NCBI RefSeq assembly: GCF_019925205.1
Contig: NC_083565.1
Location: forward strand, 32,392,241 to 32,456,240
Source of the DNA: Metopolophium dirhodum
Lineage: Eukaryota; Arthropoda; Insecta; Hemiptera; Aphididae
Length of the DNA stretch: 64,000 nucleotides
Direction: 5' to 3'
Below, piece after piece: positions 23,876-34,434 of the stretch; the stretch's first letter is position 1; each line of letters begins with the position of its first letter. The notes below the pieces were generated by a model. The model worked only from the letters and a program-made list of their open reading frames with translations, searched no databases and had not been told where the DNA came from. The position numbers and the translations under genes were made by a program.

Positions 23876-24184
23876 TCCAAAATTAAATAGGTACCTATAT
23901 CTATTATTTTATTAAAAAAATATGTGTGTATGATTACATACTTTTAATAATTTATTTAGAACTATTTTATTTGTGTTTATGTCCATTAATTGGTACATTA
24001 ATAACATAATAAGCTGTGGCTTTAAATACTGTCCATTTAAAGTAGCCAATATTGCATTTGCATCGATTAAAATATTTAAATTATTAAAAATATTAAATTT
24101 AACTTTATAACTCATTAATGCCCAGCCTTGCAGTAATTTAATTAATTTGTTTTAAATATAAATACATGTATTAAGTCATTATAG

Positions 24185-24565
24185 CTGTATCCGTATACAG
24201 ATAGAAATGAAATATAATATAGTTATATTTTTCAAAAAATAGCATGCATCTTCCTTTAACGTATAACGATGCCACATACATTTATATATTAAAGTCAAGC
24301 ATTCATAGCATATTAATGCTGATGGTATCAATCCTTTCGAGATAATAGACAATACTTTTAATGAAATTATCATCTTTTTATTGTTTGTATTATTTTGGTC
24401 TGGAATGTATGGCTATAAAATAAATATTTAAGCATTCATAGTTTATTAAACATCCCATAGATGTTGTCAATCATTTTGATAAAAAATTTAAATTCTACGG
24501 CTTCAAATAATGTCTATACAACGTAGCCAATGTTAATCATCAATTAAAATATTTAAATTGTCACA
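24185..24565. repeat. Direct repeat block, left copy
   Basis: About 380 bp that recur in the same orientation at 26,095-26,515: shared blocks include GCTGATGGTATCAATCCTTT, TTTTAATGAAATTATCATC and GGAATGTATGGCTATAAAAT. Shorter pieces (GCGGCTTTAAATACTG, CCCATAGATGTTGTCAATC) also occur at 23,369, 23,490 and 24,009, so the unit belongs to the tandemly duplicated ankyrin-pseudogene neighbourhood. Confidence 0.75.
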
Positions 24566-24574
24566 AGGTTGCTA

Positions 24575-26010
24575 GCCCATTTTTTAGGTTCCACAACTAA
24601 AGATATAATTTTATGTTTTACTAATTTATTTAGTTCCACCTGTACATCTTTATGTAGTGTTTGCGGCAATCTCCACGCAGGTTTGATAGAACCTCGACTA
24701 TTGGCGTTTATTTTAATTGTATGTTCGCCCGGGAATGTCCCGTCCCTTCAAAAATACTACTACTATATTTTATTAAAAACAAAAAACATGTTTTTTTTTT
24801 GCTATTGTGCTGTCTGATCATGCTGATACATTTGCGTGTCTTTTTATTAGATTAAATTTCTCACATGCCTCTAGACTCAGTATTGGTATAGTACTATTAT
24901 TTACTATTAATAAGGTCACCCATGCCATAATATTATTAACGAAACATATTAACCTTATTGAGCCTAATTGCATGAATTTATATCCATCGTAGGCCTCAAG
25001 TTTAATAGTTGTACTGTTCCAACATCTCTTTATATTAAGTGTTTTACATGTACCCAGTGGTATTAAGTTAACTTGAGACCCTGTGTCCAACTTAAATCTA
25101 ATATACTTATTTTCTATTTTAATCTCTTTGAACCATGGTTGTTGAATACTGTGTGTCTGATGCATGTTGATTTCACTGATTCCGAACAAGCGGTTGATCG
25201 CTGCATACTCCTCATCTGCTCCTGTATCCGATATTTCTTGGACCAGGTTGTTTGAACACGTTTGCGAAGTGGTTGGGTTTAGCACATTTCCTGCACTGTT
25301 TCCCGAATGCTGGGCAGCTTCTTGATACATGTTGTGTGCTGCATCTGTTACATTTGAATTTTGTTGATGCTCCTTTACTTTTATTTTAAGCCTTGTTTTT
25401 TCTTTTTTTTAGAATCTATATGTGAGTATTCTGTTTCTTCTTTTTCCCCTTTGTTTATGATTTTAATTTGTTGTTTAACATTTTCTGATTGTTTAAAAAT
25501 TTGGACATTTTTTTCTAATGATAAATCAGACTTATTAATTAAACGTTTTTTAAGTACTACGTCTGAGGTATTCATAATAATTTGGTCTCTTATGATAGAG
25601 TCTGTGAGTTCCCCATACTCACAGGATGCTGCTAATAGTTTTAATTGTGTAATGAAGTTTTCCAGTGACTGTCCATGTTGATGTTTGTATTTAAGAAAAC
25701 TAAATCTCTCAAATAGGTACAATATTTTTTTCTCCAAGGTTCGAATGCGGAAATTACTTTTTGAAAAATTTGAACCTTCTTGTTGTCATGGATTCGCTTT
25801 TCACTAAATGTATTCAGTATTGTAAATATTGATGCCTTCTTCTCCAAGTAACATGAGTAATATCGCAGTTTTTGTCTTGTCCAAAAACTAGTTTTTGTTA
25901 CTTACGAGTAGATATAGTGACATGCGTTGCTTCCAGTTTTTCCAGTTGGTTTCAATGTCGCCGTTGAAATTAATTTCTCTTTGGGCACTATTGAGTCCAT
26001 TTTAATGATA
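24575..26010 (-). pseudogene. Ty3/gypsy-type retrotransposon remnant: gag, protease, start of RT
   Basis: On the minus strand, from right to left: a gag start (FNGDIETNWKNWKQRM near 25,990-25,930), a gag core (KHQHGQSLENFITQLKLLAA, 25,737-25,381), an aspartic protease with the active-site motif FKLDTGSQVNLIPLG (25,330-24,818), and the beginning of reverse transcriptase (AWRLPQTLHKDVQVELNKL, then IISLVVEPKKWAS, about 24,720-24,585). The order is that of gypsy-like elements. Frames shift between gag pieces and around 24,760, and the rest of RT, RNase H and integrase is missing. It lies between the direct repeats at 24,185 and 26,095. These could be read as LTRs, but their extra copies near the ankyrin pseudogenes argue for host duplication instead. 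Confidence 0.75.
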
Positions 26011-26094
26011 TCTGTATTTTGTTTGTACTGTATTTTGCAGTTTAAATTCTTACAACTAACACACATAAGTTGTTACACAGAGCCATATATGGTT

Positions 26095-26515
26095 TGACAG
26101 AATTTAAATTTAATATGGTTATATTTTTCAATAAATAACATGCATTTTCTTTTAACGTATGATAACGATGCCCCATACATTTATATATTAAATTCAAGCA
26201 TTTATAGCTTATTAATGCTGATGGTATCAATCCTTTCGAGATGAAAACTTTTAATGAAATTATCATCTTTTGATCATTTGTATTATTTTGGTTTGGAATG
26301 TATGGCTATAAAATATAAATTACAATATTCATAAAATAATTATTAAAGCATTCATAGTTTATTAAACATCCCATAGTTGATGTTTTCAATCATTTTGATA
26401 AAAAAGAGATTATTTTTTTTTAAATTCTGCGGCTTTAAACAACGTGTTGTACATTCTATTCAATGTAGCCAATGTTGCAATATCATCAATTAAAATCTTA
26501 ATTGTCATGCTAAAA
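26095..26515. repeat. Direct repeat block, right copy
   Basis: Partner of 24,185-24,565 with about 85-90 % similarity by eye, including the same tail CATCCCATAG-TGATGTTTTCAAT and GCGGCTTTAAACA. It contains two short insertions relative to the left copy. Confidence 0.75.
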
Positions 26516-26574
26516 TATAAAATTTAAATATATATATATATATTATCATTATAGATTAAAATTTCTTTGCATTT

Positions 26575-26765
26575 TTAACTACTTGATTTCTCCACTTCCT
26601 AGTTCCTTGTATGTGGTAAATCATATGTTTGAGTTTTGAAAACCACGATAAGTATAATCTATAAACAATAAACTATTAAGTAACTTTTGGTTTTGGCATA
26701 CATTTAAAATTGGATACTTGAGTGATATACTTACATAAGTGTGTGTGAATTAGACATTATTAAGT
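26575..26765. repeat. Dispersed repeat, copy also at 33,535
   Basis: Shares CTTCCTAGTTCCTTGT, TTTTGAAAACCA-GATAAGTATAATC and GGATACTTGAGTGATAT-CTTA in the same orientation with 33,535-33,725. No coding potential. 26,766-27,032 holds nothing I recognise. Confidence 0.7.
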
Positions 26766-27032
26766 ATCTAAGGCTTTTCTGGATAAATTAATTTGAATTC
26801 TCTTTAAAAAAGATACCAATATCCAAACTAGTGTTTCTTTGGATTTAAATATGTTGAGGCCCTCTGTGTTATTATAATTGTGTTACGTCCCAACTGACGT
26901 TGATATATACATCAATGCAGAAATGAAATACGTGATGTACTAGGTATGATGAATGTTCATTAACGTAGTACAAAATTACAATGTTATAATATATGGTGTA
27001 AAAGAGTGGTGTACGACTCTTTAAGATAGAAT

Positions 27033-27913
27033 TTAAGCTGAGAGTGGTGTTATGACCTGGAGGGACGTTTGAGTTGAGGTTTGTGAGATGCTGTTTGTAG
27101 AGGTGTCAACATTTGTATCTGCGAACATATTGCATTCGTTTTCATTTATATTTGTATTTATGGCTTCTGCTGGTTTGTTTTTGCATTGTTTTGTTGTGTG
27201 ACCTTTGCGTTTGTATAGGAAACAGTGAATCGAGTCGTCGTCCAAGAATATTCTGTGAGATGTATTTTCGAGATTGATCAGGATGGATTTTGGTAGTTTT
27301 TTGAAATCGTCGGGTTTGATGTAAACTTGGCGTCTAAAGCTTATGATATGAGCTAGTTCTGGGATGTTGAATCCCGCATTGATATGTGTAATTGGTGATA
27401 ATATTTGGATTTTATGATATTCTAGGTGTGATATAATGTATTCGTTTGGTATATCGGGTGAGACATGAGATATGATTATTCTTTTAGCCGGATTTATTAA
27501 CCGTCTAATTTTGATTGTTGTATGCGAGTTTATTATGATGTAGGGATGGTTATCTACAAGAAAATCAACCGTGTTTTTGTCATTGAGATATATACAGAAT
27601 CGGTTGTTGGTTATCCAAGAGGCAAATTTTATGTTTTTTGGTGGAGTTAATTTGCTAATTGCAATTATGTATTCAATCTGGGGTATGTTGTCGATTGAAT
27701 CGAAGATTATTGCGTGTTCTTTTTTGGGTAGTGTAGAGTTGAGAGTAGTTTCGGCGAAAGATTTTTTTCCAAAAGCGTATTTTTCTGGTTCATTATTGGT
27801 GTTTTGTTGCAATGAGGAATTGGTACTATGCACGCTCTGTATATGGTTGGTCTTGTTGATGTAATCGTGATTAGAAATATTTTTGTCGGTGGTTTTAATT
27901 GCGTCGCTGTTGT
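27033..27913 (-). pseudogene. LINE ORF1 (gag-like nucleic-acid-binding protein), interrupted
   Basis: A minus-strand frame of about 270-300 codons (27,833-27,033, open further up to the insertion point) with a Ser/Thr/Asn-rich N-terminus, a central RRM-like region (RRLINPAKRIIISHVSPDIP, YIISHLEYHKIQIL) and a C-terminal zinc knuckle at 27,216-27,175: CFLYKRKGHTTKQC. A normal CCHC knuckle needs Cys where Tyr stands, so the knuckle is damaged. This is the layout of ORF1 of Jockey-like non-LTR retrotransposons; no ORF2 follows, so the copy is truncated. Its 5' end continues beyond the P-like insertion at 29,665-29,745, where a probable start codon lies at 29,678-29,676 in a shifted frame. Confidence 0.65.
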
Positions 27914-29664
27914 CACAGACTTCTATAATACACTAGATAAGTAACTTCTATATAATTTACATGGCTATGGGTGAAGCTGATAAGGTGGACAGCCGCCATT
28001 TTGTCGGTTGGCAAAAAATACCGGGCTAATAGTGTTTATACTGTGTAGTATACATAATAAAACTAATTTGAGCGTAAATCTTAGATGAAAATATGATACT
28101 ATGATAGTTATGAATAAAGCACGGATGTTCATGCAATTGCATATTTTTTTCTATTTATCCAATTTAATGGTGACCTGTATACAAATTTCATTCATGTTCT
28201 TCTGAATGAAATAATATTATTGTTATTTTGCACATTTTCGAATATTTTATGGTTTAGTATTTTATATGTATACTGAAATTTATTTATAATATTTAATTAA
28301 ATGGTATTATTCATAAAAAACTAAATTACTAATAGATGAAAAAAATAAACATAATCAATTATACTTAGATATACTTAGGAAATAAAAACCACATTTTAAA
28401 GGTAGGAAATAAATAAATAACATTGAAACTATTGAAACATACCAGTTTATTTTTAAAATAAAATTATAAACCTACTTACTATTGGTTATGAAATAAAATT
28501 AATTTTGATAACATGTGACGTTTACTAACAGTGGTTGCTGTTTTTAACTTTGCAGCATAGTGCAAACGGATTTGCAAGTACAATTTACAGATTAATGTTA
28601 CTAAATTAAGTTGATGGTTTTCTAAAAAACTATCACCTTCACAACTCAAATTCTTAAAAATATTAGAATTAAATACATGGAGCTTAAGCAGGACTTTAAT
28701 ACAGTTAAATTATTTGTAAGTTCGATCAAAGTATATTCAACAAATGTTACTATTTTCATAACATCAACAGAACTTTTAACCAAACCACCTCTATTTTTTA
28801 AATCTACGAATACAGAAAATGAATTCCTATGGCAATAACTATGTATAGTTTGTTCTTCTAAAAGGCTTTCTGCACATGTTGTACAGTCAATTTGCTTAAA
28901 CATTTTTTTTACAATAAAACCACAAATATAATAAAGGACATTATCTTTTAAAACATCAAAACAACCTTCAACTAAATCTAGTTCTGTTAAGATATCACCA
29001 TCAAAGTTTTCTTCACATTCTGAACTTTTAACTTTCTTTTTTGCCCATAGAATTTCAAATACACTTTCTGTACTTGTACTATCCATTAAAATACAGTTTG
29101 CAGAATAGGATGCAGATACTGAATTTTTTAATAACAATTTTTTCATAGCTGTTCGAAATTCAATCACATTTGGATTATTATTATTTCCAGACCGTTGCCG
29201 AATTTTTGAAAAAAATATTTCGATGTGATCCTGAGATAACTTAGAAGTCAGGAGATATTTATACTGAGTATTAAATAATAAATCTTCAGTAATACTAAAT
29301 ACTGATTTCACAGCTACTGCCAATCCTATAAAAATTTATAATTTAGTTAAATATTTTAAAATTGTAATTACAATGTATAAATATGACATAATTTAGTTGT
29401 GTAGTAAGTAAAGAACATAAATATTTCTAACTTTAAAATATAGAAAAAATAACTAACCAATAACAAATGTTTTTCGAGGAGTTGAAGAAATAGGAATACC
29501 TTTCACATCAGTGAGTTTTAACAAGTATTCTATTAGCGGTAAAATTATACCTTTTTGTAGGATAATCTTAAATGTTTTGCCAACCGACAAAATGGCGGCA
29601 ACTGATAAGCCAAGCTTCAATAAATCTCGAGAGTTACTTATCTAGTGTATTATAGAAGTCTGTG
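27914..29664 (-). mobile_element. Internally deleted P-like (THAP-family) transposon with TIRs and TSD
   Basis: Terminal inverted repeats begin CACAGACTTCTATAATACAC at 27,914 and on the complement at 29,664. Similarity continues for about 95 bp to a GCCGCCATTTTGTCGGTTGG-CAAAA block near 28,000 and 29,580. The flanks are GCTGTTGT (27,906-27,913) and GCTGCTGT (29,665-29,672): an 8-bp target duplication with one mismatch, the length P-superfamily elements make. Inside is the C-terminal part of a P-like transposase on the minus strand. The 5' half of the gene is deleted right up to the inverted repeat. Confidence 0.88.
28646..29578 (-). pseudogene. P-like transposase, C-terminal exons only
   Basis: Exon 29,578(approx.)-29,458 joins exon 29,325-28,646 across a GT-AG intron with matching phase (G|GA gives Gly). 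The product has ISSTPRKTFVIG|LAVAVKSV, then KLSQDHIEIFFSKIRQRSGN with the catalytic-type Glu and the NNNPNVIEFRTAMKKLL follow-up, a YICGFIVKKMF stretch and a Cys/His-containing C-terminus ending at TAA (28,646). It is homologous in layout to the C-terminal third of the THAP transposase at 5,281-8,424 but clearly a different lineage. The THAP finger and the two upstream catalytic Asp residues are missing, so it cannot encode an active enzyme. Confidence 0.8.
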
Positions 29665-29745
29665 GCTGCTGTGGTCATTATCGGAGTGTTGAGATGAAAG
29701 AGGCTCATAGTCGCGTTATCTGCTATATTATAATAAATAAAGTTG
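29665..29745 (-). pseudogene. 5' end of the interrupted LINE
   Basis: Between the target duplication of the P-like element and the intron side of the polymerase exon ending at 29,751 lie about 75 bases that contain a minus-strand ATG (29,678-29,676). With the insertion and one target copy removed this ATG reads into the frame seen at 27,913-27,707 next to the main ORF1 frame. The exact LINE/polymerase boundary is uncertain. Confidence 0.45.
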
Positions 29746-29750
29746 CATAC

Positions 29751-31590
29751 CAAATACAGCGTTATTCATAAGTTTAAAAAAGTCCTTCTCAAAATCATTC
29801 TTCACCTTTTTCCTCAACTCTGTGTTTAACTCTATATATTTGGCTAACCAGTCAGACTGGTTAAACTGAATAACCCTATGTACCTATAAAAAAAATAAGA
29901 AAAAAATTATAAAAATCTGTTTAAAATACAAATATTTACCTTTTCCACTTTTAACCCATTCTTAATTGCCTGCTGCAGATTTCTATAATGTATAACATAG
30001 TTCTTCTTCATCTCAAAAGTTGCCATCAACTTCCTCACCTTCGACCCGCGTGGTATACCGCTGTTCGGCAAGAATGGTAGATCGTTGTGCTTATCATGTA
30101 ATTTTTGTGGGTATGTTACATCCACCTCATACACTCGCCCTATGGGTGATGTGTCGTTCAAATCATCAAGTCCGTTTAATGTAGGTTCGACCCAGTTGAA
30201 CCCACCGTACGGCATGTACTGCGACATTGCCCATCCATACAAGTTATTACCTATAAAATTAAAAAAAAACTTAATAAGTATGAAAATATTATTGTTTTGA
30301 AAAAATATACTTACAGTCCTGATACACTATCCACGATTTCTTTTTCGTCTCATCATAGTCCGGGGTCTTTGCATTATTCGCCTTCGCATATCGTTTGCTC
30401 GCTTGAACCAATCCACCACGTATAGGGTAAAGGAAGGTATATTCGTGATAAATTAACTAGATGTGTAATTACAAAGTCAATTTCAGTAATTTTACTTAAT
30501 TACTTTAATTGTTTGATGAACATAGAGTAAAGTTACTAGAATCTATGCAGTTTTGGGATTTTAAGTCCTTTGATAAGTTTTTATAAAAGCTCAAAAGTCA
30601 TTGAGAAAAGTTAGGTAATTTTGTGATATGATATTTAATTTCGTGATAGCGGTTAGGTAATTTCGTGAGTACACAATAATTTAAATTTTTCTTTATTAAT
30701 TAAGTATAACATCTGGTATAATATAACAAAAAATATCAACACTTTTTTTGAATTCATAACTATTCAATCAGACTTTAAGTTCATAAAATATAAATATAGT
30801 CAGGCTTATAAGTTAACAAAATTATAATAAAACTTTCATTCCTTTATATTTATATAAAAAAAAAATAAACTTTTAACATAGGTAGCTTAGAAAATAAAAT
30901 AACAGACCTACACACCTAATATTAATATATATATAGGTACATAACTGTATATAAAAAAAAAAAAACCAAAAAACTCTTAATATAAAAACTAAATTTTTCT
31001 TTAATAATTAAGTAGGTATAACATCTGGTAAACCTAATATAACAAAAAATATACTAACCTTTCTCAAACAGTAACAACATATCGTAATCGTGCAGCAATT
31101 GTAGCTTTTGCCCCGTGAACTTCAGCATCGCATCGAAACTAAGTTCAGGGGCGGTGAAATAGTGGGCTGCGTCCAAGTTGTATGCCCTCATACATACGTC
31201 GCGGAAGTTTTCGAACACATCAGCCAACAGCAATACATCGATTTTCAAATATAAGTCTGAATACTCGCCCAACGTCGTACAGCCAAAGTGGTCCCAAACC
31301 AACTTCGCGTGCTCAAAGTCTTCCTCCTTAATCCCGGTCTCTGTCAACGTACTATAAAATTCTCTCTTCCTCGGTAACCTCGTCTCGCTCCCAACTATCC
31401 GCGTACTCGTACGGGTACACCCCCTTACGAGTCACGAGCGGCATATCTCCGGCGACAAAATGTTTCGCGGTTTCTCGGAAATTTTCAAGCCCTGGTGTCA
31501 CAAGATTTTTGGCTAAAGTTGACAGTCCTGATGCCATAAACCTAAACGTGTCTATAAATCGCATCGTCTTTACCGGGGCACGAGAATCTA
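29751..31590 (-). pseudogene. Maverick/Polinton-type protein-primed DNA polymerase B, intron-split and broken
   Basis: Minus-strand segments: about 31,590-31,351 (VKTMRFIDTFRFMASGLSTL, VTRKGVYPYEY), 31,349-31,059 (LGEYSDLYLKIDVLLLADVF, then YFTAPELSFDAMLKFTG), about 30,425-30,315 (RGGLVQASKRYAKANN), 30,250-29,940 (NNLYGWAMSQYMPYGGFNW) and 29,883-29,751 (KNDFEKDFFKLMNNAVFG). These are the exonuclease-end and palm motifs of the family B polymerases of Polintons and related elements. GT-AG introns rebuild the conserved motif exactly at 30,315/30,250 (the Asp-Cys-Asn-Asn-Leu-Tyr turn) and keep phase at 29,940/29,883. A one-base frameshift at about 31,350 breaks it, and the part after the last exon is lost to the LINE insertion. 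The catalytic-loop YxDTDS motif is not present. Confidence 0.8.
30430..31050. repeat. Polymerase intron with internal duplication
   Basis: The intron between 31,059 and about 30,425 holds two copies, 301 bp apart (30,687 and 30,988), of a block with CTTTA-TAATTAAGTA and TATAACATCTGGTA. The far end, near 30,430-30,460, lacks a clear acceptor, so part of the neighbouring exon may have been replaced. Confidence 0.5.
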
Positions 31591-31883
31591 ATGATGTTGA
31601 CATAGACCATGAACAATGCATCTGAGGAAATGTCCTCTGATTGATTTGCAAGTTTCAACAGAGCGCTAAATTTAATTTCAAAGTCCGCACCGCTTTCTTC
31701 TCTATACATCGTGACGAAGAAGATCGTTGGTCGCCTCCCTTTCCACTCCCCTACGTTAGAGGTAGGATCTTCTACCCTTCTAACTGGTGCAAATGTTGAT
31801 GCGACATTTGCTGCATATGTTACCATTGCCCATGGATCTGAACTCAGATAGTTAGCGACGGGACGTCCTGGATTAGCTGCCAT
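31560..31883 (-). CDS. Unrecognised ORF fused to the polymerase remnant
   Basis: From ATG at 31,883 about 108 codons read MAANPGRPVANYLSSDPWAM, then RRVEDPTSNVGEWKGRRPTI and FFVTMYREESGADFEIKFSA. Codon use and GC content are higher than the surroundings. From about 31,600 the frame overlaps the polymerase segment in another frame. It could be another gene of the same virus-like transposon or the first exon of an unrelated gene. I do not recognise it. Confidence 0.35.
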
Positions 31884-32132
31884 TGTTACAATCTTGAATT
31901 TGGTATCGTCTCAAATTGTACGAGAATACGATGAAGTCTGTTTTTTTGGTTGAAGTGTATATAGAGTAGATTACGATTAGGATTACCAGTTGTATGGTTA
32001 TAATTAAGGTTTATCTATATTGTCTTTTTTGACAAACTAGTACACAAACTAGTAATAACAGTTATAAATAATTTTATAAAAACCCATACATCATTGTAAA
32101 ACCAATAAATTGCTGAGCTCAGATTAATATAC

Positions 32133-32660
32133 TTAGAAATCACTGTATCAGCATCAGATGACGAATCTACACATAATTGATGATTTTCGACATCAGTCAC
32201 ATTACATAAAGGTACACCGAACACTAAGCTACTTCCTGCTTCTGTATCTAACGAAGACGTTTTAGGGCAATGTGTCGTAGAATCAATTTTTGGCGTACTA
32301 GTTAGCATAGGTTCTCTATAGATAAATAATAAAACGTAATGTTTTTTTATTTTTTTTAAATAAAAATACACGTAGTTAATCCATTTTAACTTGCATAAAC
32401 GATGGTGAAGATTCTATTTCATCAGTTCCTAATAAATGAATATTCGACGGTGTGCTATGTTCCGCTTCCCTATTTAAAATATACCTACGTATTTCAACTC
32501 TACTAAAATATGATAATTAAATTATACTTAGCATGTCACTGTTTTTTTCTTAAAGTTATTAAGTCTAACTAAATTTTTTTTATTTATACTTGGACATCTT
32601 GAAGGTGCTAGCCGCTTCTTTTTGTCATTCCGACGGTCATCCATTTTTTAAATTCACCAA
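32133..32660 (-). other. Exon-like segments of an unidentified gene
   Basis: Minus strand: a short start-like frame from ATG near 32,643 (MDDRRNDKKKRLAPSRCPS), an acidic Ser-rich frame near 32,470-32,380 (EAEHSTPSNIHLLGTDEIES), and a bracketed exon 32,315-32,133 with acceptor TATAG and donor GTATAT (TSTPKIDSTTHCPKTSSLD). All three are low-complexity linker-like protein. Phases between them do not agree, so this is a relic or an incompletely understood gene. Confidence 0.3.
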
Positions 32661-33245
32661 AATCAAATAAGTAATAACTAATTTTAGGTATAACCAATAA
32701 ACGCTGGTGACAGATTGAAAGTTGAAACTAAACTGATCAGTGATTACTATTTACTAAAGTCTGGATAAACTATAAAGACATAGTGTTCCCCCCGGTCCCA
32801 GCAGTCTAACAAAACTATTTTGATTCAAAAATATTTAAATATATACCTATATTTATAATTTATATATATTAGTAGTAGACGATTCATAGAATTCGTCGTA
32901 TATACGACCGATATGACTGTATAGTTTTTATAACTCTTGAAAATACAATAATTGTATTATTGTCGACGTAGTAGGTATACGACATACGTATTTTCATAAT
33001 TTATTGCAAGCAAGCCACCGCGCGTGTAGAATATACACAAAGGAGTTCAAAAACAAATTATAATATCAAATAATTACATTATTATTATTGCTCGACCCGA
33101 TACGGGATCGTAGAGCCGACGTTATCGCTAATTTATATTTCGGCAGTGCTATTTTTATCAGTACCACAGCAGACGGAACCGACTGGTTGTGTCGTAGAGT
33201 GGGACGGGACAGCGCCGCCGCCGTTAGAATTAACTGCAATGAATT

Positions 33246-33401
33246 ATGAAACAGCCGAAAGGTGCGCCAGTAGACGGTGCAATCTGTTATCTGTGCATAG
33301 AACTAAACATTTTTTTCGGAAACCCTTCTACGTATTTCAAATGCTACGACGTCTTCGACGATCGTAGACTCATAAAAAATATACTCTTAGAAAGGCCTTA
33401 A
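33246..33401 (+). CDS. Short ORF with a Cys-x2-Cys motif
   Basis: ATG at 33,246 opens 51 codons: MKQPKGAPVDGAICYLCIEL, then NPSTYFKCYDVFDDRRL, ending TAA at 33,399. A Cys-x2-Cys pair and a third Cys suggest the beginning of a zinc-binding domain. The stretch sits in a small GC-richer island (33,090-33,370) that looks promoter-like. Another frame through the same bases (from 33,146) is longer but less protein-like. No function can be assigned. Confidence 0.3.
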   Translation: MKQPKGAPVDGAICYLCIELNIFFGNPSTYFKCYDVFDDRRLIKNILLERP

Positions 33402-33534
33402 TTTTTACTATGCTTTGTTGGAAACCGATTTCTGAAAATTGAATTAACAAGCAAGCATTACGGCATAACAAAAGATCGTTTTATAAAAACTAATTTGCTT
33501 ATATTTTAGAAAGCCAACGTCTGAAAAATTGTCA

Positions 33535-33725
33535 ATACATTGGCTCCACTCTTCCTAGTTCCTTGTCTGTGGTACATCATATATCTCAGTTTTGAAAACC
33601 ATAATAAGTATAATCCATTGTTTGAACTAAAAACAATAAACCATGGTAACTTTTGGGTTTGGCAAACATTTTAAATTGGATACTTGAGTGATATGCTTAT
33701 ATAAGTGTGTGTGAATTAGATAAAC
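33535..33725. repeat. Dispersed repeat, copy also at 26,575
   Basis: Same-orientation relative of 26,575-26,765, about 85 % similar by eye. It runs directly into the LTR-like repeat that starts near 33,725. Confidence 0.65.
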
Positions 33726-34434
33726 TGGGTACTAATTGTGATTGGCAACGGCAGTGTCGTCTTTTGCTTCAGTCCACAATTATTATGTTATTATGTTCAT
33801 CTGTAATGATCACCACTTTGTTATTTAATTTGTGAATCAATAAAAAGTAATATGCTACAATTGACGACTAAGATAGGATCTGAATTACCATCATTACCTG
33901 TGATGGAGGAAGAGAGAGGAGTTAGTTTAGTTAATGATAATCCTGAGACTGTGCATAATGTTTCAAAGTTATGGAGAAGTGAGAGAATTAAATAAATTCC
34001 TTATCATTTGAATTTATAAATCTATAGTTAGTTAAATAATGTATAATAACTATAAGGCTCAATTGTATATTGTTTTGTTTAATATCTGTTTATATAATTA
34101 TGTAAGTTATAAATATGTATTTTTATTGTGACTGTATGATTAAGATATAAATTTGTTTTTGATGTACTTTAGATTTAAGAAAAAAAAAATTATGTATTAA
34201 TTATGTATTTTAAATTTGGTCCGAAACTAAGTGGAAATGAGCTGTCATGTATGTGATTGTAATGGTAAACAGTTGGCACTGGGTATTAATATTGTGAATG
34301 GCACGGGCAGTGTCTATTGCATCCGCCATAAATTAATATGTTATTATGTTGTTCAGTGGTACAGATCAATTGTCATCTGTAATGATCTCCACTTTGTTAT
34401 TTAATTTGTGAATCAATAAAAGTAATATGCTACA
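33725..34434 (+). mobile_element. Possible short LTR-type element (TRIM-like)
   Basis: A direct repeat of about 140-165 bp occurs at 33,725-33,859 and 34,270-34,434; both copies contain CTTTGTTATTTAATTTGTGA and a poly(A)-type AATAAA and end in the same ATATGCTACA, after which they diverge, as LTRs do. Between them an open frame from ATG 33,852 to TAA 33,995 reads 47 codons including GVSLVNDNPETVHNVSKLW and a basic end. The product resembles a retrotransposon linker only loosely. No primer-binding site was recognised. Confidence 0.4.

Noticed and set aside
24185..26515. Direct repeats called as gypsy LTRs
   Set aside because: Fragments of the same block occur outside the element beside the ankyrin pseudogenes, so host duplication is the better explanation.
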